From positions 67,853 to 99,992 of the forward strand of contig MHKF01000010.1 of assembly GCA_001818315.1 (NCBI GenBank): DNA of 32,140 bases, given 5' to 3'. The position numbers and the translations under genes are program-made. The first letter of the stretch is position 1. Every line of letters begins with the position of its first letter. Positions 27,748-32,140 of this stretch are shown one piece after another. Origin of the DNA: Candidatus Kerfeldbacteria bacterium RIFCSPLOWO2_02_FULL_42_19. GTDB taxonomy: Bacteria; Patescibacteriota; Patescibacteriia; HO2-48-17. Below the pieces are notes generated by a model. It made no database searches. It was given only the letters and a program-made list of their open reading frames with translations, and was not told the origin of the DNA.

Positions 27748-27785
27748 GCGAACGCTTGCAGGTTCGATTCCTGCGCGATTCACCA
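27744..27785 (+). repeat. tRNA-Lys-like 3'-half fragment including encoded CCA (candidate attachment-site scar)
   Basis: TTAAGCGAACGCTTGCAGGTTCGATTCCTGCGCGATTCACCA vs intact tRNA 20535-20573 TTAAGCGAACGGTCGCAGGTTCGATTCCTGCACGACCCA; shared blocks of 11 and 17 nt; no 5' half upstream. Confidence 0.85.
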
Positions 27786-27873
27786 ATGTACCTGACCCAT
27801 ACAATTTCTTGCGTTATTCCTCATACGTATTGAGGGAGCACTGGAATCTATTATTAAAAACATTGCTCAATTA

Positions 27874-28194
27874 CTAAGGCACAACCTGAGAATCAGGGTT
27901 TTCTATTGATGGATTCCAATCGTCTTCAGTATCATATGCACATGTTGCTGGTTGGTTTTGACCTCTAAACTTACAATTTGCTTCGCACTCTTCCGAACTC
28001 GTACATTCTTTACCGCCGTCCCGGTATGTAAAATTGCAATAGGACTGCCCCACTTGAATCCAAACACCATCTCGTTCTTTACACTGATTCTTTCCAATAC
28101 TATAGAGAAGATTACCACTGAACCGCCACAAAAGAACAAAATCAAAAAGAATAACAAATATGATTACGGAAAGATATAAAATTTTATGTTTCAT
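27874..28194 (-). CDS. Small secreted or membrane-anchored Cys-rich protein
   Basis: ATG at 28194: MKHKILYLSVIIFVILFDFVLLW... then NQCKERDGVW...YCNFTYRDGGKECTSSEECEANCKF...ATCAYD. Confidence 0.6.
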   Translation of the reverse strand: MKHKILYLSVIIFVILFDFVLLWRFSGNLLYSIGKNQCKERDGVWIQVGQSYCNFTYRDGGKECTSSEECEANCKFRGQNQPATCAYDTEDDWNPSIENPDSQVVP

Positions 28195-28329
28195 ATTATT
28201 TGAAATTATTATCAGCAAATCTCATATAACATAACATAGATCTCAAATCCCTGCGGAGTGTAGTAAAATAAGGTCTTGGCTCTCGTGAACTGAAATATGC
28301 GTATGAGGCTGTGGCGCGACTGCTTATAA

Positions 28330-28863
28330 CTATTTCGTCTCCATGAATTCCTTTAATTTATTCAATGCAATCCTTCTCATACTTATTTTATTTTTTTCTC
28401 CTTCTGCGAGTTCCGCAAAACTTTTGGAGAATCCATCGGGTTGAAAAATTGGATCCCAGCCAAAACCAGATGTGCCTTTTGGAGAAACAATATTACCTTT
28501 GAGAGAACCTTCGAAGTAGTAGATTTCATCGGAACTTTTGGCATATCCAAAAATGGTTTTTGCTTCCGCTTTCGTATTGCCTAATTTTTCGACAATATGA
28601 AACAATCCGTCATTTCCAATCGTTTTTATAAACCACTTGATCAAAGGACCGGGCAAACCATGTAAGCAATCAAAATATAATGAAGTGTCTTCAATAATAA
28701 ATTCAGCTTGTTTATATTTGAGTGCTGCCAGCAGTTTTTCCTTGATGATTACCTTTGCATCAATATCTTGAATTTCAGGCAAATCGATGTCGAGTTGTTC
28801 AATATTTGGCAGAAGTGCACTGACTTCCGAAAACTTATTTTTATTTCCCGTAATAAAATACAT
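28330..28863 (-). CDS. rdgB: RdgB/HAM1 family XTP/dITP pyrophosphatase
   Basis: MYFITGNKNKFSEVSALLPNIEQLDIDLPEIQ, FIIEDTSLYFDCLHGLPGPLIKWF, GTSGFGWDPIFQPDG. ATG at 28863 (TTG at 28869 also possible). Confidence 0.92.
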   Translation of the reverse strand: MYFITGNKNKFSEVSALLPNIEQLDIDLPEIQDIDAKVIIKEKLLAALKYKQAEFIIEDTSLYFDCLHGLPGPLIKWFIKTIGNDGLFHIVEKLGNTKAEAKTIFGYAKSSDEIYYFEGSLKGNIVSPKGTSGFGWDPIFQPDGFSKSFAELAEGEKNKISMRRIALNKLKEFMETK

Positions 28864-28871
28864 GTGCAATT

Positions 28872-28964
28872 TTATTTCGCGATATAATACGTTGCTCTTC
28901 CTTTACCAACCGGTTTAATCATTTTGATTTTTTCGAGTCTTTGCACGTGTAACTGCGCAGTTCT
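28872..28964 (-). pseudogene. Remnant of a winged-helix DNA-binding protein (C-terminal end)
   Basis: Minus strand reads ...KNVENILSCP*RTAQLHVQRLEKIKMIKPVGKGRATYYIAK*; the last 30 aa match the wHTH recognition-helix/wing pattern, preceded by an in-frame TAA. Confidence 0.4.
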
Positions 28965-29189
28965 TTATGGGCAAGACAGGATATTTTCCACATTTTTTGC
29001 GCATGCAGGTCTTCCTTATTCTTCAACCTCTGCTTCTTCTGGCAACTTTGTAAATTTTTTCACAGGCACTTGTAGTCTCAAAATCATAACCTTCTTTCTC
29101 ATCTTTTTCTTCGGCAGATTGATCGTAATTCAATCTTTGTGGCTTTTCTGGATTCATCATTTTGAAATTTAAGATAATATTCCTTATAG

Positions 29190-29263
29190 TGGACCTGGTG
29201 GGGGTCGAACCCGCGACCTTCCCGATGCCATCGGGATGCTCTAGCCAACTGAGCTACAGGCCC
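29190..29263 (-). tRNA. tRNA-Ala(GGC)
   Basis: Reverse complement GGGCCTGTAGCTCAGTTGGCTAGAGCATCCCGATGGCATCGGGAAGGTCGCGGGTTCGACCCCCACCAGGTCCA; G3:U70 pair; anticodon GGC; no encoded CCA. Confidence 0.96.
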
Positions 29264-29325
29264 AAATATTTTTTCTCGAAAAATACTCAAAGATGACTCT
29301 CATTTGAGAGCCTATCCCATCTTCA

Positions 29326-29757
29326 TTATTTTTGCAACGCTTGTACTCGTTCTCTATGTATGAGTTGTAGCTTCCGCAATAACCAACGTGCACTTTCGAC
29401 AAAACGAAGCGAAGAAAATTCCTCTGGCGCAAAAAATTTCGCTTCGAGAATTTTTGAGTCGAGACGCATTTCCAAAGTTTTCGGACGCGCGAGAAAGAAA
29501 AAAATAATCGTATGATAATCGTGTTGCACGTGAATTGCTTCTTGAAAAGCAATGAATCGGACAATGGCAATATCAAGATGTGTTTCTTCTTTCATTTCTC
29601 TTTTGGCCGCTGTTTCTAAACTTTCACCAAATTCAACTTTCCCGCCCGGAACAATCCAGTAGTCCTCGCCATCTTCAAGGGTTTCTTTTGCGAAGAGATA
29701 ACGCCCGTTATTTTCTACGAGAGCGCTCGCAATAATTTTCGGACGTGATCGTTCCAT
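29326..29757 (-). CDS. NUDIX hydrolase
   Basis: Nudix box GGKVEFGESLETAAKREMKEETHL. Confidence 0.9.
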   Translation of the reverse strand: MERSRPKIIASALVENNGRYLFAKETLEDGEDYWIVPGGKVEFGESLETAAKREMKEETHLDIAIVRFIAFQEAIHVQHDYHTIIFFFLARPKTLEMRLDSKILEAKFFAPEEFSSLRFVESARWLLRKLQLIHRERVQALQK

Positions 29758-29977
29758 AGGAATTATTCAAACAATGATAGGTTACTACGCAATACACTTT
29801 CTAAAAATAGTAAGGTAAAGTGCATGCACAATGTATTTTCATTATAACAAACTATACAAAAACAGTAACAGCCCTGCGCGAACATGCCAAAAGTAAGTTC
29901 GACACAAGGCTGTCAAAAGCAAGAGTGAACGAATGGAGCGGAGACCTCATCAACAGAATTCACAGGACTCGTGTTGA

Positions 29978-30907
29978 TTACTCCCGTTCCTGAGCGAGAC
30001 GAGTGAGTTTTGTTTCGCACTGACGCCTTCGCTGGGCATTCCGCTGCTGTCGCCAGTACTCAGCGATCTTCAGGATCATCGCACCTTCGTCTGCGAGGAC
30101 GAGAGGCTTGGTCACATCGTATGGTTGCTCGGTTCGTCGAAAGAGACGCGCAAAATCGATACCAGCGACGATCACGGTGCGTGTATGAACGTGTACAGCG
30201 GCAACTTCGCGCACCCGTATTCCATATACGTGCACTTTTTGTTTAGCAGTCCTCAGTGCATGATCATCCTCAGTGATCGGGTCGATGATTTGTTTGTCAA
30301 GCATGCCGTGGTAGAGTTCGTGAACGAGTTGAGCGAGTACCTTTTTGCTTGCTGCATAGTAATACCAGTTGGGACGTATCCCTCTGAGCCACACCGATGT
30401 ATCCTTCGGTCCGACAAAGAATCCACGCCAGGCTCGTTTCAGTTCGTCCCATGCGCGACGGAAGTCGCCTTTCGCAATGTACCACCGGACGCGATGGAGC
30501 CAGAACTGATCGGAAGAGAAGCACTTGGCGAATTCAGGTCGTTCGAAATTCAGGAAGCGGTCTTTGTGGTACTTCAGGATGTGTGAGAAATCTTCAGCAC
30601 CGGAGAAAATTTCTCCTACGGACTGTGCATTAAGAATCGCATCATCCCAAACTCGCTGCGGCACTCGAATAACTGCATCAAGCAGCTCGAATCTCTTGTT
30701 GCTGTCTTTCAACTTGGTGCAGAGCAGCGAAAAGAGATATTCAGGGTGATTCGTATGAATGACCCGCGCAAGGAGCCCCGACGTCGATAGACCGTGGTCT
30801 AGGCACCAGATCAAGGCCTTCTCAGCAACGTCACGATTACTGACGCCATAAAGGCCACGCGGGTTTTGCATGACTACATCAAGAAAAACTTTTACATCTT
30901 CCTTCAT
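29978..30907 (-). CDS. Hypothetical protein
   Basis: 309-codon ORF with AGGAGG Shine-Dalgarno upstream of the ATG at 30907; no family recognised. Confidence 0.7.
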   Translation of the reverse strand: MKEDVKVFLDVVMQNPRGLYGVSNRDVAEKALIWCLDHGLSTSGLLARVIHTNHPEYLFSLLCTKLKDSNKRFELLDAVIRVPQRVWDDAILNAQSVGEIFSGAEDFSHILKYHKDRFLNFERPEFAKCFSSDQFWLHRVRWYIAKGDFRRAWDELKRAWRGFFVGPKDTSVWLRGIRPNWYYYAASKKVLAQLVHELYHGMLDKQIIDPITEDDHALRTAKQKVHVYGIRVREVAAVHVHTRTVIVAGIDFARLFRRTEQPYDVTKPLVLADEGAMILKIAEYWRQQRNAQRRRQCETKLTRLAQERE

Positions 30908-30954
30908 CTTTTCCTCCTATCCCAAAAGGGGACAATCTGAGGTTATACAGAATA

Positions 30955-30973
30955 CTTGCAGACCCTCTGCAAG
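30955..30973. repeat. Short perfect hairpin between two minus-strand genes
   Basis: CTTGCAGA-CCC-TCTGCAAG. Confidence 0.5.
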
Positions 30974-31045
30974 ACTTTGAACCCATTGCATACCCATTAT
31001 GTGTAAGGAGTATGCAAGGGGTATCTTAACTGATGCATGTGGAAT

Positions 31046-31966
31046 TCAAAGAACGATCGGACAGCCGGGCATATCGTCAGCATCAAAAGGTTTTGAGGAG
31101 AAAGCTACAAAACGCGTGTTCGGGACGAGATCCAGTCGATGTGTATGGAATGGCGGAATTTTGATAACTACGCCGGGTTCGACTTTGAATTGCTGGATGG
31201 GACCGATGATCTTGCCGTCTGTACTCACGTGAGCAGTCCAGATGAGCCCGCCTCCTTCCAGGAAGTAGAATACTTCGAATTTTTTTCGATGATAGTGTTG
31301 TCCGAGCGGTCTGGACCCATCGTAGATCGTAAAATCTTGGATTGCCGCAGAGGCGAATCCAAACTCGCAAATCTCGCGTCTGCTATCGCTCGAGACAGTT
31401 TGCAGCAATTCGCACTCCACTTCTTCCACTGGTGGGAACACGTGGTCATAGAGATCGAGAATAGCGGGAAAAACTTGTGCGTCAACCAGCCGTTCTCGAT
31501 TGAAAGAAGTTAGACCGGCTGAAGTTTCGAATTCCTTATTCAGGTTTGCGCTGACAAAAGTTCTTTCCGTTGTCGTGAGCTCGACAGTGAATGTGTAGCC
31601 GAACATGTGACAGCCGATGTCCTGCGGTGCTTGTGCGCGATTTTTCCAACGATAATCAAAGACCGCTGCCAGCTGGAAACGTTCGTGCGTAAGTTCAAGT
31701 CCGGTTTCTCGTTGAAAATTGCGTGCAACAGCTTCCTCTTTGGTTTCTGGTGCGGTCATACGACCGCCAATCCACCACCATCCGGTCATCGGCTTCAACG
31801 CACGGCGCGCAAGATAGATGATTCTTTCACGCGTGTTGATGGGCACAATGTCCGTACACGCAGGTATGCAGCATTGCAGTGCTCTTCCGTACTCATCGTC
31901 TGGAAGAAACACAGCAGGACTGGTCTGATACCCGGTCTCTGTATAACTCCTCGTGAGAATTTCCAA
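31046..31966 (-). CDS. NUDIX-like domain fused to a cupin-like domain
   Basis: Degenerate Nudix box GGRMTAPETKEEAVARNFQRETGLEL; C-terminal cupin-like DGSRPLGQHYHRKKFEVFYFLEGGGLIWTA...IKIPPFHTHRLDLVPNTRFVAFSS. TTG start with AAGGAGG upstream. Confidence 0.75.
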   Translation of the reverse strand: MEILTRSYTETGYQTSPAVFLPDDEYGRALQCCIPACTDIVPINTRERIIYLARRALKPMTGWWWIGGRMTAPETKEEAVARNFQRETGLELTHERFQLAAVFDYRWKNRAQAPQDIGCHMFGYTFTVELTTTERTFVSANLNKEFETSAGLTSFNRERLVDAQVFPAILDLYDHVFPPVEEVECELLQTVSSDSRREICEFGFASAAIQDFTIYDGSRPLGQHYHRKKFEVFYFLEGGGLIWTAHVSTDGKIIGPIQQFKVEPGVVIKIPPFHTHRLDLVPNTRFVAFSSKPFDADDMPGCPIVL

Positions 31967-32140
31967 AGTACGCCTCCTTTATTTGTAGTCTGTTCTAACT
32001 CACTAAGCACTATGACTGAGCTGCGGTCTATCTTGAAATAATTCATTTATTGTGTCAAGAGCTACGTAATGGTTCAATACCTTTGCAACAAAAGAGTAAA
32101 TATCAGAATATGGAGTATATGCCATATTCAAACAATCCAT

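Noticed and set aside
1-32140. CRISPR array, cas genes, transposase or integrase
   Set aside because: No regularly spaced repeats and no recognisable Cas, DDE or tyrosine/serine recombinase ORF seen in the window.

Overview
The window is a 32 kb bacterial chromosomal segment, probably from a Patescibacteria/CPR-type genome (inferred from gene content and style). It covers a replication-origin neighbourhood: dciA-like, dnaN and dnaA on the minus strand, DnaA-box clusters on both sides of dnaA, then rpmH-rnpA-yidD-yidC on the plus strand. Other recognisable genes are yebC, ruvC, a 7TM_transglut/ATP-grasp/retropepsin-like cluster, PBP1A, a TrmB-like regulator, tsaE, pilT, rdgB, two NUDIX genes and three tRNAs. 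The strongest candidate for something new is 20.5-27.8 kb. A membrane-anchored alpha-2-macroglobulin-like protein of about 1,790 aa carries a complete 128-aa Hint (intein/hedgehog-type) domain in the glycine-rich loop just before its PF00207-like domain, which is the bait-region position. The Hint Cys is the only cysteine I can find in the protein, there is no CxEQ thioester motif, and the +1 residue is Glu. The gene overlaps the next by 1 nt (TAATG); that gene encodes an exported-looking Memo-CapA fusion. The pair lies between an intact tRNA-Lys(CTT) and a diverged tRNA 3'-half, which looks like an att scar, suggesting a cargo island. A partial paralog without a visible Hint lies at the left edge. 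Also notable: a 37-bp perfect inverted repeat before PBP1A, and a ligase-protease fusion in the 7TM_transglut cluster. All family assignments were made by eye from motifs; no searches were run.
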